This document shows positions 39,009 through 50,064 of a DNA stretch of 64,000 bases, one piece after another. Below the pieces are notes generated by a model, which had not been told where the DNA came from, ran no database searches, and worked only from the letters and a program-made list of their open reading frames with translations. Numbering within the stretch: the stretch's first letter is position 1; every line of letters begins with the position of its first letter. The stretch is from Neisseriaceae bacterium (GTDB lineage Bacteria; Pseudomonadota; Gammaproteobacteria; Burkholderiales; Chromobacteriaceae), in NCBI GenBank assembly GCA_027489245.1, contig JAIYAC010000018.1, forward strand, positions 43,526 through 107,525, read 5' to 3'. The position numbers and the translations under genes were made by a program.

Positions 39009-39809
39009 ATGTCCATTGTTATCAAAAACCAGCAAGACATCGAAAAAATGCGCATCGCCGGCCGCCTGGCTGCCGAAGTGCTGGACTACATCACCCCGTT
39101 CGTAAAGCCGGGCGTGACCACCGAAGAGCTGGACAAGCTCTGCCATGACTACATGGTGAACGTACAAGGCACCATCCCCGCCCCGCTGAATTACGCGCCG
39201 GATGGCACCAACCCGTACCCGAAATCCATCTGCACCTCGATCAACCACGTGATCTGCCACGGTATTCCCGATAACAAGCCGCTGAAAAAAGGCGACATCG
39301 TGAACCTGGACATTACCGTGATCAAAGACGGTTACCACGGCGATAACAGCCGCATGTACTACGTGGGCGAAGTCAGCGAATTTGCCCGCCGGCTGTGCAA
39401 GGTCACCTACGAGTGCATGTGGAAAGGCATTGAAAAAGTGAAACCAGGCGCCCGCCTGGGCGATATCGGCTACGCCATCCAGCGTCACGCCGAAGCGGCC
39501 GGCTACAGCGTGGTGCAAGAGTTCTGCGGCCACGGCATTGGCACCAAGTTCCACGAAGAGCCACAGATACTGCACTACGGCCAACCCGGCACCGGGCTGG
39601 AAATCAAGGAAGGCATGATTTTCACCATCGAGCCGATGATCAACCAGGGCAAACGCCACCTGCGCCTGCTGGCCGACGGCTGGACCGTGGTAACCAAAGA
39701 CCGCAGCCTGTCCGCCCAGTGGGAACACACCATTCTGGTGACCGCTACCGGCTACGAGATCCTGACTACCTCGGACGGTACGCCACCCAAGCCAGTATGG
39801 AAGCAATAA
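39009..39809 (+). CDS. map: Type I methionine aminopeptidase
   Basis: ICTSINHVICHGIPDNKPLKKGDIVNLDITVIKDGYHGDNSRMYYVGE... FCGHGIGTKFHEEPQILHYG. Confidence 0.95.
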   Translation: MSIVIKNQQDIEKMRIAGRLAAEVLDYITPFVKPGVTTEELDKLCHDYMVNVQGTIPAPLNYAPDGTNPYPKSICTSINHVICHGIPDNKPLKKGDIVNLDITVIKDGYHGDNSRMYYVGEVSEFARRLCKVTYECMWKGIEKVKPGARLGDIGYAIQRHAEAAGYSVVQEFCGHGIGTKFHEEPQILHYGQPGTGLEIKEGMIFTIEPMINQGKRHLRLLADGWTVVTKDRSLSAQWEHTILVTATGYEILTTSDGTPPKPVWKQ

Positions 39810-39826
39810 GCCCCCGCCCTGCCATA

Positions 39827-39855
39827 AAAAACCCCGCTACACGTAGCGGGGTTTT
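39827..39855. terminator. Bidirectional terminator between map and prmB
   Basis: AAAACCCCGCTACACGTAGCGGGGTTTT. Confidence 0.85.
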
Positions 39856-39881
39856 GTTTTGCGACCAACCTTCGCGATAGC

Positions 39882-40826
39882 TTAGAAGTCGTCGTCGGCA
39901 AAATCGTCGTCGTTCATCGGGTCGCCCAGGCCGGCAGCCACCAGGTCTTCGCGTGTCAGCAAGAACACAAAGCCATCGCCACTCTGGGTTTCCATCCACA
40001 TGAACGGCAGGCTGGGGTAGGCAGCTTCCAGCACATCGCGGTTATGGCCGATCTCTACCAGCAGCACGCCACCCGGGGTCAGCAAACGCGCGGCGTTCTG
40101 CAGAATCACGTGGGTAGCATCCAGGCCATCTTCGCCCGAACCCAGCGCCAGCTCCGGCTCGTGCAGGTACTCCTGCGGCAGCGCTTCTACCGACGGCGCA
40201 TCCACGTACGGCGGGTTGGAGATGATCAGGTCGTACGGCTCTTCCAAGCCTTCTACCAGGTCACTGTGAATCAGCTGGATACGCTCTTCCAGACCGTAGT
40301 TCTGGATATTGATGCTGGCCACTTCCAGTGCGTCCAGCGAGATATCCACCGCATCGATCTCGGCATCCGGGTAGTGGTGCGCCAGCTGGATCGCCAGGCA
40401 GCCGGAGCCAGTGCACAGGTCCAGTGCGCGGTGAACCAGCTCGGGGTGCTCGATCCACGGCGCCAGCGGCTCGCCCATCAGCTCGTAGATGAAACTGCGC
40501 GGCACAATCACGCGCTCGTCCACGTAGAAATTGAATTCGCCCTGCCAGGCTTCGTTGGTCAGGTAGGCTACCGGCACGCGCTCTTCGGCGCGGCGCTGGA
40601 TGCGGCCAAGCACGTCTTGCACTTCCGACGGCAGCAAGCGTGCATCCAGATACGGCTCCAGCTGCTGGATAGGCAGCTTCAGCGTGGACAGAATCAGGTA
40701 GGCGGCTTCGTCGTAGGCGTTGCTGGTGCCGTGGCCATAGGTGAGCTCGGCTTCGTTGAAACGCGACACGGCAAAGCGCAGCAGGTCGCGTACGGTATGG
40801 AAAGCACTGGCGGCTTCAGCGTACAT
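39882..40826 (-). CDS. prmB: Ribosomal protein L3 N5-glutamine methyltransferase
   Basis: DLCTGSGCLAIQLAHHYPDAEIDAVDIS... LIISNPPYVDAPSVEALPQEYLHEPELALGSGEDGLD. Confidence 0.9.
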   Translation of the reverse strand: MYAEAASAFHTVRDLLRFAVSRFNEAELTYGHGTSNAYDEAAYLILSTLKLPIQQLEPYLDARLLPSEVQDVLGRIQRRAEERVPVAYLTNEAWQGEFNFYVDERVIVPRSFIYELMGEPLAPWIEHPELVHRALDLCTGSGCLAIQLAHHYPDAEIDAVDISLDALEVASINIQNYGLEERIQLIHSDLVEGLEEPYDLIISNPPYVDAPSVEALPQEYLHEPELALGSGEDGLDATHVILQNAARLLTPGGVLLVEIGHNRDVLEAAYPSLPFMWMETQSGDGFVFLLTREDLVAAGLGDPMNDDDFADDDF

Positions 40827-40873
40827 CGGGTGTCCTTTCTGTTCGGCAGCGCACTCCTGGCGCTGCCCATGAT

Positions 40874-40899
40874 AAAAGGTTGGCCGCAGCCAACCTTTT
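40874..40899. repeat. Inverted pair of the AAAGGTTGGCCGC word (terminator-like hairpin)
   Basis: AAAAGGTTGGC-CGCA-GCCAACCTTTT between pgm/pmm and prmB. Confidence 0.75.
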
Positions 40900-40949
40900 G
40901 GTCTTTCATGCATGCCCGGGGGCAATCGCGGCTTGGCCGCGATTATCGC

Positions 40950-42323
40950 CTAGAACGGCAGCGTTGCGCTGGTTTCCTGCGCCAGAACACGGCGGAAATC
41001 GTTCTGGATGCGCGCCAGGGCGGCCTCGTTGTCGGCCTCGAAACGCAGCACGATCACCGGCGTGGTGTTGGAGGCACGCATCAGGCCAAAGCCATCGGCG
41101 TATTCCACCCGCAGGCCATCGATGGTGATGATGTCCTGCGCGCCGTCAAACTGCGCGGTTTCCTGCAGCTTGGCGATCAGGCTGTGGTTTTCGCCCTCGG
41201 CGGTTTTCAGGTTCAGCTCCGGGGTGGACAGCGCGTTGGGCAGCGCGTTCAGCACGGCGGACGGGTCGGCCACCTTGGACAAAATCTCCAGCAGACGTGC
41301 GCCGGTGTACAGGCCATCGTCAAAGCCATACCAGCGTTCTTTAAAGAACACGTGGCCGGACATTTCGCCCGCCATGCCGGCGTCCGGGTTGGCTTTCAGT
41401 GCAGCTTTCATGAAACTGTGGCCGGTACGGTTGATCATCGGCACGCCACCGGCGGCCTGGATGGCTGGCGCCAGCAAGCGGGTGCATTTCACGTCGTAGA
41501 TGATCTTGGCGCCAGGCTGGCGGCTGAGTACGTCCTGGGCAAACAGCATCAGCTGGCGGTCTGGCCAGATGATGTTGCCGTCTTTGGTGACCACGCCCAG
41601 GCGGTCGCCGTCGCCATCAAACGCCAGGCCGATTTCTGCGTCGGTTTCCTGCAGGGCGCGAATCACGTCTTGCAGGTTTTCCGGCTTGGCCGGGTCCGGG
41701 TGATGGTTGGGGAAGTGGCCGTCTACCTCGCAGAACAGCTCGTGCACGTCGCAACCCAGGGCTTTGAACAGGCGCGGGGCAAAGTCACCCGGCACGCCGT
41801 TGCCGCAATCCACGATAACCTTCATCGGGCGCGCCAGTTTGATGTCGCCAATGATGCGCTGATGGTAAGCCTCGGCAATATCGTGCGTACGGTAAGCGCC
41901 CTCGCCTTCGGCAAAATCGTTATTCACGATGCGCTGGTACAGAGTCTGGATCCAGTCGCCGGCCAGGGTATCGCCGTCCAGCATCATCTTGAAGCCGTTG
42001 TAGTCCGGCGGGTTGTGGCTGCCGGTTACCATCACGCCAGAGAAGGTTTCCAGCTGGTACGCCGCAAAATACAGCATGGGCGTGGCCACGCGGCCAACGT
42101 CGATCACATCGACACCCGCAGCGCGAATACCGTCAGACAGGCGGCCGGACAGCTCGGGGCCGGACAGACGGCCATCACGGCCGATGCAGATGGCGGACAC
42201 ATTGCGCAGGCGTGCTTCACTGCCAATGGCGCGGCCAATCAGGAAAGCAGCGTCGGCGGTGAGGGTGTCACCGACCACGCCACGAATGTCGTAAGCCTTG
42301 AAAATGGATTGAGCGATTGTCAT
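40950..42323 (-). CDS. Phosphomannomutase/phosphoglucomutase
   Basis: IFKAYDIRGVVGDTLTADAAFLIGRAIGSEA... VTGSHNPPDYNGFKMML; DGDGDRLGVV. Confidence 0.93.
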   Translation of the reverse strand: MTIAQSIFKAYDIRGVVGDTLTADAAFLIGRAIGSEARLRNVSAICIGRDGRLSGPELSGRLSDGIRAAGVDVIDVGRVATPMLYFAAYQLETFSGVMVTGSHNPPDYNGFKMMLDGDTLAGDWIQTLYQRIVNNDFAEGEGAYRTHDIAEAYHQRIIGDIKLARPMKVIVDCGNGVPGDFAPRLFKALGCDVHELFCEVDGHFPNHHPDPAKPENLQDVIRALQETDAEIGLAFDGDGDRLGVVTKDGNIIWPDRQLMLFAQDVLSRQPGAKIIYDVKCTRLLAPAIQAAGGVPMINRTGHSFMKAALKANPDAGMAGEMSGHVFFKERWYGFDDGLYTGARLLEILSKVADPSAVLNALPNALSTPELNLKTAEGENHSLIAKLQETAQFDGAQDIITIDGLRVEYADGFGLMRASNTTPVIVLRFEADNEAALARIQNDFRRVLAQETSATLPF

Positions 42324-42386
42324 GAAAATAATGGCATCTATGGGAAAGGTTGGCCGCAAGCACCGCACCCGGGCTTGCGAATGGCA

Positions 42387-43412
42387 TTAATCGATATTTT
42401 GACTCAGCTTCACCAGCGCGTCGAGCTTGGCACGTGCTGCGCCGCTATCAATCGCGGTGGCGGCGGCCTGCACACCATCAGCCAGCGAGCCAGCCACACC
42501 AGCGGTATAGATGGCGGCACCGGCATTCAGCAGCACGATATCGCGTGCTGGGCCCGGCTCGCCGGCCAGCACGTCCAGCAGGAAGCCGCGCGAAGCCTCG
42601 GCAGTTTCCGCGCGAATGGCAGACAGCGGCGCCAGCGACAGGCCAAAGTCTGCCGGGTTCAGCGTGTAGTCCATGATCACGCCGTCCTTCAGCTCGGCCA
42701 CACGGGTGTCGCCAGACAGGGTGATCTCGTCCAGGCCATCGCAGCCATGCACGATCATCACGTGCTCGCTACCCAGCTCGCGCAATACACGCGCCTGGAT
42801 GCCCACCAGGTCGGGGTGGAACACACCCATCACCTGATTGGGGGCGCCAGCGGGGTTGGTCAGCGGGCCCAGAATATTGAAAATGGTACGTACAGCCAGC
42901 TCTTTGCGCACCGGCGCCACGTACTTCATGGCGGTGTGGTGGTTGGGGGCAAACATGAAGCCCACGCCGATGTCGTCGATGCAGCGTGCTACCTGCCCTG
43001 CGTTCAGGTTCAGGTTCACACCCAGCGCTTCCAGCACATCGGCACTGCCAGAGCTGGACGACACCGAGCGCCCGCCGTGCTTGGCCACGCGGGCACCGGC
43101 AGCGGCGCTGACAAAAGCAGCGGTGGTGGAAATATTGAAAGTATGGCTCTTGTCGCCACCCGTGCCACAGGTATCTACCAGGTGGTCTCGCTGGCTCACC
43201 GGCACCAGGGTGGCAAACTCGCGCATGACTTGCGCGGCAGCAGCAATTTCCGACACGCTTTCCGTTTTGACGCGCAAGCCGATCAGGATGGCAGCAATCA
43301 GCGGCGGCGGCACTTCGCCACGCATGATCTGGCGCATCAGGTCCAGCATTTCGTCGTGGAACAGCTCGTTCTGGTCGATCAGGCGGTTAAGGGCGGCCTG
43401 CGGTGTGATCAT
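42387..43412 (-). CDS. trpD: Anthranilate phosphoribosyltransferase
   Basis: [49 protein letters not shown]... [18 protein letters not shown]. Confidence 0.95.
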   Translation of the reverse strand: MITPQAALNRLIDQNELFHDEMLDLMRQIMRGEVPPPLIAAILIGLRVKTESVSEIAAAAQVMREFATLVPVSQRDHLVDTCGTGGDKSHTFNISTTAAFVSAAAGARVAKHGGRSVSSSSGSADVLEALGVNLNLNAGQVARCIDDIGVGFMFAPNHHTAMKYVAPVRKELAVRTIFNILGPLTNPAGAPNQVMGVFHPDLVGIQARVLRELGSEHVMIVHGCDGLDEITLSGDTRVAELKDGVIMDYTLNPADFGLSLAPLSAIRAETAEASRGFLLDVLAGEPGPARDIVLLNAGAAIYTAGVAGSLADGVQAAATAIDSGAARAKLDALVKLSQNID

Positions 43413-43445
43413 GCCTTTATCTCCGGCAAAAGGGTCGTAAACGAC

Positions 43446-44015
43446 TCAGGCAAATTCTTTCAGGAAGTTCTGCAGCATCTGGTGGCCGTGCTCGGTCAGA
43501 ATCGACTCGGGGTGAAACTGCACGCCCTCGATCGGCAGCGTCTTGTGACGTACGCCCATGATCTCGCCGTCTTCAGTCCAGGCGGTGATCTCCAGGCAAT
43601 CCGGCAGCGTCTCGCGCTCGATCACCAGCGAATGGTAGCGCGTGCAGGTTACCGGATTAGGCAAATCACGGAACATGCCCACATTATGGTGCGACACCGG
43701 CGACACCTTGCCGTGCATCAGCTGCTTGGCGTGGATGATCTTGCCGCCAAAAGCCTGGCCAATGCTCTGGTGCCCCAGGCACACGCCCATGATGGGCAGC
43801 TTGCCGGCAAAGTGGTGAATGGCCGGCACCGAAATACCCGCCTCGTTCGGCGTACACGGCCCCGGCGACAACACCAGGTACTGCGGATTCAGCGCTTCGA
43901 TTTCTGCCAGCGTGATTTCGTCATTACGAAATACCTTTACCTCCTGCCCCAGCTCGCCAAAGTACTGCACCAGGTTGTAGGTAAAAGAATCGTAGTTATC
44001 GATCATGAGCAACAT
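43446..44015 (-). CDS. trpG: Anthranilate synthase glutamine amidotransferase component
   Basis: [32 protein letters not shown]... [29 protein letters not shown]. Confidence 0.95.
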   Translation of the reverse strand: MLLMIDNYDSFTYNLVQYFGELGQEVKVFRNDEITLAEIEALNPQYLVLSPGPCTPNEAGISVPAIHHFAGKLPIMGVCLGHQSIGQAFGGKIIHAKQLMHGKVSPVSHHNVGMFRDLPNPVTCTRYHSLVIERETLPDCLEITAWTEDGEIMGVRHKTLPIEGVQFHPESILTEHGHQMLQNFLKEFA

Positions 44016-44272
44016 ATATAGCCTAACGCCTTGATTTGATTGGTTTGCAGGTTGCGGCGATCACAGTGCGACTCACTATGTTACGCACGCCGCATTCAGC
44101 AGGCACGTTGCACACTACGCCTCGCATGGCTGTTGATGCCAGCGATAGCAGGATGCCGATGGTTACTGGCCTCGGCGAGTGCTTGCGCGCAAGGATGCGG
44201 TATAGGGTGGGGAAATGATAACCCGCCAGCGTTCGAATGTCTTTCCAAGCATCATCGCTGCCCATGCGCCAT

Positions 44273-44312
44273 AAGATAAAGCCAGCCGATGGTAACTGGC
44301 TGGCTTTATCTT
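44273..44312. terminator. Terminator-like perfect inverted repeat
   Basis: AAGATAAAGCCAGCC...GGCTGGCTTTATCTT, 15-bp arms. Confidence 0.65.
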
Positions 44313-44384
44313 AGGCAGGGCTGTCAAACCAGCCGGTACAGCAAGCTTGTGCCACGCCATGCCTAGATGATGGTGGCTAGGCAG

Positions 44385-45164
44385 TCAGCGGCTGGCCACC
44401 TGCTCTGCTTGCCAGCAGGCCAAGACCGATTCTGCCGCTAGCCGATAGTCTTGCGCCGCCCTGCTTTGCCCTGCATAGATACCTAGCGGCTTACCTGCGG
44501 CAAACGACTCTGCCAGCCGTATATCATTGCGAATCGCCGGCAACATCCGCAAGGCACCAAACTGCTGCCCGATTTCGTCAAGCGTGCGCCGATGCATGCC
44601 AACCCGCTGGTCGTACATCACCGGTAGCAAGCCAAGCAGGCGCAGCCCCGGGTGGTTGCCGCCACTGGCGATGCGAAACAGCGTGCGCGCCAGCTGCCGC
44701 ACGCCTTCACCCGCCAGAAAATGCGGCACAAACGGCACCAGCACCCACTGCGCGGCATGCAGGGCATTGAGCAGCAGCACATCCAGTGAGGGGGGCGTAT
44801 CCAATACGATGATATCGAACTCGTCGCACAACCCTTCGTGCTGCAAGGCGCGATGCAGCAACAGCGCATCCTGGCTACCCGAACCGTGGGCAAAGAGCGG
44901 GTTGGCTGGCAGCAGCCATAGCCCGGGCCAGACCGTAGCCTGCAGCGCAGGCCGCAGGGGCGCCCCTTTGGAAAACAGGTCGTGCACCGATGGGCTCAAG
45001 CGGCCAGTCGCCACACCCAGGCCCAGTGCGCAATGGCCCTGCGTATCCAGATCGATCAGCAGCACACGGTGGCCTGTAGCAGCCAGGTTGGCCGCAATAT
45101 TCACGGCACTGGCAGTTTTGCCGCTGCCGCCTTTGCGGTTGCTCACCGCCAGTATCTGCACCAT
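44385..45164 (-). CDS. ParA-family ATPase associated with a chemotaxis cluster
   Basis: MVQILAVSNRKGGSGKTASAVNIAANLAATGHRVLLIDLDTQGHCALGLG. Confidence 0.88.
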   Translation of the reverse strand: MVQILAVSNRKGGSGKTASAVNIAANLAATGHRVLLIDLDTQGHCALGLGVATGRLSPSVHDLFSKGAPLRPALQATVWPGLWLLPANPLFAHGSGSQDALLLHRALQHEGLCDEFDIIVLDTPPSLDVLLLNALHAAQWVLVPFVPHFLAGEGVRQLARTLFRIASGGNHPGLRLLGLLPVMYDQRVGMHRRTLDEIGQQFGALRMLPAIRNDIRLAESFAAGKPLGIYAGQSRAAQDYRLAAESVLACWQAEQVASR

Positions 45165-45166
45165 GC

Positions 45167-46429
45167 CTAAAACAGCTCGATAGGCGGCCGCGCCGCTGGC
45201 GATGGCTGCACTGCCCCCAGCGACTCGGCATGCGCTTGCCGCTGGTCTTCCATGACATAGCGCGTCAAATGCGCATCCAGCCGCTGCTGTAGCGTACGCT
45301 GCAATGCCGTACCCTGCCCCAGCTGCTGCAGGTGCTCGTCCATTTCACGCAGCGCGTATTGCACCTGCTCGATACGCTGGCGTACCACATCCTGAAACTG
45401 GATATAACCCAGCGCGTCGGATAGCTGCTGCAATACCTGCTGGTTGCCCGCCTCTACCGACCCCATGACCACTTGCATGAAGTGGCTGGTGTCGGCAAAG
45501 CGCTTTTCCATGTCGGCCAGGTCGGTCACGATCACGCCCAGGTTGGTCACGCTGGCATTGCTGCTGAGCGCACTTTGCGCCAGGTGCAGCTCTTGTTCAG
45601 CCCGTTCCGTCGCTGCCGTAATGCGAATCGAGATTTCCGATGCGGCATTGGCAGTTTGCGACGACAGCTTGCGCACCTCATCGGCGACCACGGCAAAGCC
45701 ACGGCCAGCCTCGCCGGCACGGGCCGCTTCGATCGCAGCGTTCAGTGCCAGCAAGTTGGTCTGCTTGGCGATATCGGCAATCACGCCGACCAGCGGCGCC
45801 AGGGCCGCCACATCGCCACTCAGGCGCTCGGTACGCGCCAGCGTCTCGCGCATCACCACCTGCTGTTCATCCATATGGTGCTTCAGGATGGCCACCACCT
45901 TATGGCTGTGCTCGGACTGCTGCTGAATCACCTCGGACAGCTGCTGGCCATTATTCATCGATTCGCTGATGCGGCGCATTTGCTCTGTGGAAATGCCATA
46001 CACCGAATTGATAGCGTTGATGATGGCCACCGCACCACGCTCGACCTCTTGCAAGGAGCCCTGCAGCTGTTTGTCCATCACCCGCAAGAAAGGCGATGTG
46101 CCCTGCATTTCATTCACAATGAGGGCATGTTGCTGCTGCAAGCGCTGCTCGTCGCCGCCACTGCCCAGCCGGTGCAGCAGCCAGGCCACCTCACGGCGCA
46201 GCAAGGGGACGGCCAACAGCATGAACAGCAGAAAAAAGGTCAGCAGCGATAGCGTGGCAAACAGCACATCGCTCGCTTCGCGCCCCAGGTTCATTCCGCT
46301 ACGCCACGCCTCCCACCAGGAAGATAACAGTACCGCCAGCATGGCATTCAGCATGACTGCGGCCAACAGGGCCAAACCCAAACGGCGCCCGGCGCCGGGT
46401 TGTAAGGAGCTCAGGATGGTTTGCGGCAT
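45167..46429 (-). CDS. Methyl-accepting chemotaxis protein
   Basis: Two TM segments, then [46 protein letters not shown]. Confidence 0.9.
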   Translation of the reverse strand: MPQTILSSLQPGAGRRLGLALLAAVMLNAMLAVLLSSWWEAWRSGMNLGREASDVLFATLSLLTFFLLFMLLAVPLLRREVAWLLHRLGSGGDEQRLQQQHALIVNEMQGTSPFLRVMDKQLQGSLQEVERGAVAIINAINSVYGISTEQMRRISESMNNGQQLSEVIQQQSEHSHKVVAILKHHMDEQQVVMRETLARTERLSGDVAALAPLVGVIADIAKQTNLLALNAAIEAARAGEAGRGFAVVADEVRKLSSQTANAASEISIRITAATERAEQELHLAQSALSSNASVTNLGVIVTDLADMEKRFADTSHFMQVVMGSVEAGNQQVLQQLSDALGYIQFQDVVRQRIEQVQYALREMDEHLQQLGQGTALQRTLQQRLDAHLTRYVMEDQRQAHAESLGAVQPSPAARPPIELF

Positions 46430-46433
46430 GATG

Positions 46434-46808
46434 TCAGCTACCGGGCAGCACTTGTTTGATGACTTTGACCAGATCAGAACCGGACACTGGCTTCACCAGC
46501 CAGCCGGTCGCCCCCAGGCGTTTGCCTTCATCGCGTTTCTCGGGCTGGCTTTCGGTCGTCAGGGTCAGGATAGGGGTAAAGCGGAAGCCTGGCAGCGCCT
46601 TGACATGGCGAATCAGCTCCAGGCCGGTCATGCGTGGCATATTGATGTCGGTAATGATCAGATCCGGCTTCAAGCCCCCCTTGAGTTTATCCAGGGCTTC
46701 CTGGCCATCACTGGCCGTGGCGACCTGGTAGCCATTCATTTCCAGGTTCCCCTTTACACTCATCAGCATGGTAGATGAGTCATCAACAATGAAAATCAGT
46801 TTGGGCAT
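46434..46808 (-). CDS. CheY-like response regulator
   Basis: [20 protein letters not shown]...[22 protein letters not shown]...KPVSGSDL. Confidence 0.9.
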   Translation of the reverse strand: MPKLIFIVDDSSTMLMSVKGNLEMNGYQVATASDGQEALDKLKGGLKPDLIITDINMPRMTGLELIRHVKALPGFRFTPILTLTTESQPEKRDEGKRLGATGWLVKPVSGSDLVKVIKQVLPGS

Positions 46809-46812
46809 GGTG

Positions 46813-47067
46813 TCACCTCTTTTCTGTCTGGGAAAGGGTTATGGCCGACTGCAGCCAGCGCCGCAGCTCAGCCTGTTCCGGCCAGGCTTTCACCCTGGGG
46901 GCAGCAGCCATCAGCACCTGCAGGCTGGCGGGGTGCAGATAGCAGCAGCTCGCCAGGTCTATCTGGGCGGTACGGTGCTTTTGTAACCAGCTCAGCAGCA
47001 CTTCGGCCTCTTCCACACCGACGTGCTCGCGGCATACCACCAGATTTTTTTTGAACTCGATGGGCAT
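46813..47067 (-). CDS. STAS-like small protein in the chemotaxis operon
   Basis: 84-aa ORF ...EAEVLLSWLQKHRTAQIDLASCCYLHPASLQVLMAAAPRVKAW; overlaps the cheA stop by 1 nt. Confidence 0.6.
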   Translation of the reverse strand: MPIEFKKNLVVCREHVGVEEAEVLLSWLQKHRTAQIDLASCCYLHPASLQVLMAAAPRVKAWPEQAELRRWLQSAITLSQTEKR

Positions 47068-49694
47068 TACAGCAGTTCCTTTACATTCAGCACCATCAGT
47101 ACCGAGCCATCGCCCATCAGTGCCGAGCCGGCATACGCCGTCAGGCCGGACAGCACGCTCGACAGCGGTTTGATAATGACGCTGGTGGTAGCGTGAAAGT
47201 CATCCACCAGCAAACCTGCCACCTCGCCCCCAAAACGCACCAGCAGCACGGCAAACTCGTCATCCTCGTTGCACAGTGGCGGCGCCGCCATGCCCAGCAG
47301 CTGATTCAAGGCTTTTAGCGGCACAATACGGCCACGCAGTACGGTGGTCAGGCTGGTCTTGATGGTGTGGATATCGCGCCGTGCCACCCGCACAGTTTCC
47401 ACAACCGCATCCATCGGCACACCAAACAGCTGGCAGTCACTCTGGATCACCATGACATTGCTGATCGCCATGGACAGCGGCAGGCTTAGCCGCAGCTGCG
47501 TGCCACGGCCCTTCTGGCTTTGCAGCTGGATGCTGCCGTTCACCTTCTCTATAGCACTACGCACCACGTCCATGCCAACTCCGCGGCCAGACAGGTCGGA
47601 CACGACCTCGGCGGTAGAGAAGCCTGCCGCAAAGACCAGGTTGATGGCGGCCTGGTCGCTCAGGCGTTCCAGCGTGCTTTCATCGATAATGCCGCGCTGG
47701 TAGGCCTTGCGCTTGACTACCTCCGGGTCGATACCGGCGCCGTCGTCGATGATATCGATAATCACGCGGTCGGCTTCTTGCACCGCGCGCAGCGTCAAGG
47801 TGCCATACGGGGGTTTGCCGGCCGCCTGACGCTGGGCCGGCAGCTCGAAACCGTGGTCCAGACTATTGCGTACGATATGCACCAAGGGGTCGCCGAGCGA
47901 TTCGATAATGGTCTTGTCGGCGGCGGTTTCCTCGCCCTGCAACACCAGCCGCACGTCTTTGCCCAGGCGGCGCGAAATATCGCGCACCAGGCGCGGAAAG
48001 CGCTGAAACACCGACGACACCGGCAGCATGCGCACCTGCAGGATGGCATCCTGCATTTCGTCGGCAATGCGGTTGATCACCACGTACTGTGCTTTCAGCT
48101 CGCGTGCCAGCTCGCGGCAGTGGTAAACCGACTCGGCTCGTTGCGCCAGGTACGGCAACGCGTTTTTGGATACCACCATTTCGCCGATCAAGTTGACCAG
48201 GTGGTCGATTTTTTCCTGATCCACTTTCAGGCTACGCGACAGCCCGCCACCGCTGTCGCTGCGTTTGATCAGCGACATGTCCGGCTCGGCAGGCAGTGCC
48301 TCCGACAACGCCACCTCGGGCAACGCCGGGGATGGCGTGTGCGCTGCCGGCGGCACAGTGCCAGACAGTGCCTGCAGGTAATCCAGTAAAGGTTGGCCGC
48401 TGCGCAGCGCCTCGGCCTGCGCCAGCGCCTGTTGCAGCTGGTCTTGTGTCTGGCTATCTGCTGGCAAACATGCGCGCAAACTGTGCGCGGCAGCACGCAA
48501 GCGGCCCACGTGCCAATCATCGCTGACCGGCAGCTGTAACACCTGCTGCTGGATGCGCAAGACCTCCGCCCGGGTACCCTCGGCCATGTCGAGCCCGACA
48601 ACGGCCGCCTTATCCTGCACAGGGTTGGCCGTAGAATTGGCTGCGAGCAGGGTCATGGGGTGCAGGCATTGCAGCAAAGCCTGCTGGCGAACATAGTTGT
48701 AGGGCTCTTCGGCCATGACCAGCCGCAGCCAGCGCAGCACGCCAGACTGCCACAACGCCGGACTGGAAAGCGCCAGCACGGCGTCGGTAGCGCGCCGCAA
48801 GGCCGCCGCATCGCCTTGCAGCAGCAAGGGCCAGGCTTCGGCAATGAAATCTTCGTATATCGGCCCGCCAGACGGCCCAGCCAAAGGCAGAATGAGATCC
48901 TCTACCGACAGGGCGTGCAGCGTGATGGCATCGGGCGTGTAGCGATAGTATTCCTCCAGCTCGTCACGGCTGGCATCGGACAACAGGTGAAAGCCCAGTA
49001 CACAACGATACGCATCCAGCAGCGCCAATTCCGGCCAGGGCTCGCGGGCCACCACTTGCCCCCACAGCTGGCCCGGCGTATGCATGGCCTGGTGCAAGGG
49101 GTCCAGCCCTTGAAAAAAGCACTCGGCTTCCGGCTGATACTGCACGGCAAACACCTGCCCGCCCTGGCACAGGTGCTGATAGATCACCATACGTTGCGGC
49201 TCTGGTACCGCAGCCAGGTCAAATGGCGGGTTCAGCAAACCCCACGCCGGCGCCGGCTCTGCGGCCAACGCTAAAGTACCGGGCGCCAGCTCGGGTACCG
49301 CGGGATCGCTACTGGCAATCTGCCGGCGCAGCGTATCGGCCAAGGCACTGGCCACCCCCGCATGGCTGGCGGCATAGCTGCCGTGGTTTTCAATTTCGTC
49401 AAACAGCAGGTCGACAAAGTCTGCCGCCTGCAGCAGGCTGTCTGCCGTCAGCTCGGTAAAGGGCTGCTTGCCATCGCGCACCACGGCCATCAGGTCTTCG
49501 CCGGCATGCAGCACCCTGGTCATGTCGGGGAAGCTGAACAAGCCGCTGTTACCTTTCAGCGTATGCACATGGCGAAACAGCTCGGCCACCAGGCTCGCAT
49601 CCCCTGGCCGGGTTTCGAGCTGCATCAGCTGTTCGCCTATGGCTTGCAGCGCATCGCGCCCCTCTGACAGAAACTGCTCGAGCAAGGGGTCCAT
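47067..49694 (-). CDS. cheA: Chemotaxis histidine kinase CheA
   Basis: HPt ELFRHVHTLKGNSGLFSF; HATPase VHIVRNSLDHGFELPAQRQAAGKPPYGTLTL; DLSGRGVGMDVV; C-terminal CheW-like domain. Confidence 0.93.
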   Translation of the reverse strand: MDPLLEQFLSEGRDALQAIGEQLMQLETRPGDASLVAELFRHVHTLKGNSGLFSFPDMTRVLHAGEDLMAVVRDGKQPFTELTADSLLQAADFVDLLFDEIENHGSYAASHAGVASALADTLRRQIASSDPAVPELAPGTLALAAEPAPAWGLLNPPFDLAAVPEPQRMVIYQHLCQGGQVFAVQYQPEAECFFQGLDPLHQAMHTPGQLWGQVVAREPWPELALLDAYRCVLGFHLLSDASRDELEEYYRYTPDAITLHALSVEDLILPLAGPSGGPIYEDFIAEAWPLLLQGDAAALRRATDAVLALSSPALWQSGVLRWLRLVMAEEPYNYVRQQALLQCLHPMTLLAANSTANPVQDKAAVVGLDMAEGTRAEVLRIQQQVLQLPVSDDWHVGRLRAAAHSLRACLPADSQTQDQLQQALAQAEALRSGQPLLDYLQALSGTVPPAAHTPSPALPEVALSEALPAEPDMSLIKRSDSGGGLSRSLKVDQEKIDHLVNLIGEMVVSKNALPYLAQRAESVYHCRELARELKAQYVVINRIADEMQDAILQVRMLPVSSVFQRFPRLVRDISRRLGKDVRLVLQGEETAADKTIIESLGDPLVHIVRNSLDHGFELPAQRQAAGKPPYGTLTLRAVQEADRVIIDIIDDGAGIDPEVVKRKAYQRGIIDESTLERLSDQAAINLVFAAGFSTAEVVSDLSGRGVGMDVVRSAIEKVNGSIQLQSQKGRGTQLRLSLPLSMAISNVMVIQSDCQLFGVPMDAVVETVRVARRDIHTIKTSLTTVLRGRIVPLKALNQLLGMAAPPLCNEDDEFAVLLVRFGGEVAGLLVDDFHATTSVIIKPLSSVLSGLTAYAGSALMGDGSVLMVLNVKELL

Positions 49695-49695
49695 A

Positions 49696-50064
49696 TCAGT
49701 CAGCCCCCAGTAGCAAGCGCACGTGCAACAGCAGCTGCTCGGGCTTGACCGGTTTCACCAGGTAATCGTTGGCACCCGCGGCAAAGGCCTGTTCTTTGTC
49801 TTCCTGGTCGGCCTCGGTGGACACCATGATGGCGGGGGCCTGGTGTATCTGCAGGTTGCTACGCATTTCACGCAGAAAGCCATAGCCATCCAGCTTGGGC
49901 ATGTTCACATCCACCAGCAGCACGTCATAGGCGCCACACAGCAGTTTTTCCAGTGCCTCTATGCCGTTCATGGCCTCGTCTACCTGATAGCCCTGCTCAG
50001 TCAGAATGGTCCGGTGATAAAGCCGCACCGTGGCGGCGTCGTCCACAATCAGGATCCGCTTCAT
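49696..50064 (-). CDS. CheY-like response regulator
   Basis: MKRILIVDDAATVRLYHRTILTEQGYQVDEAMNG...DVLLVDVNMPKLDGYGFL...KPVKPEQL. Confidence 0.9.
   Translation of the reverse strand: MKRILIVDDAATVRLYHRTILTEQGYQVDEAMNGIEALEKLLCGAYDVLLVDVNMPKLDGYGFLREMRSNLQIHQAPAIMVSTEADQEDKEQAFAAGANDYLVKPVKPEQLLLHVRLLLGAD

Noticed and set aside
40044-44021. 1325-aa + strand ORF spanning prmB, pgm/pmm, trpD and trpG
   Set aside because: Entirely antisense to four well-conserved genes. Long shadow ORFs are expected from the GC-rich third-position bias; composition is low-complexity His/Gln/Val/Arg rich.
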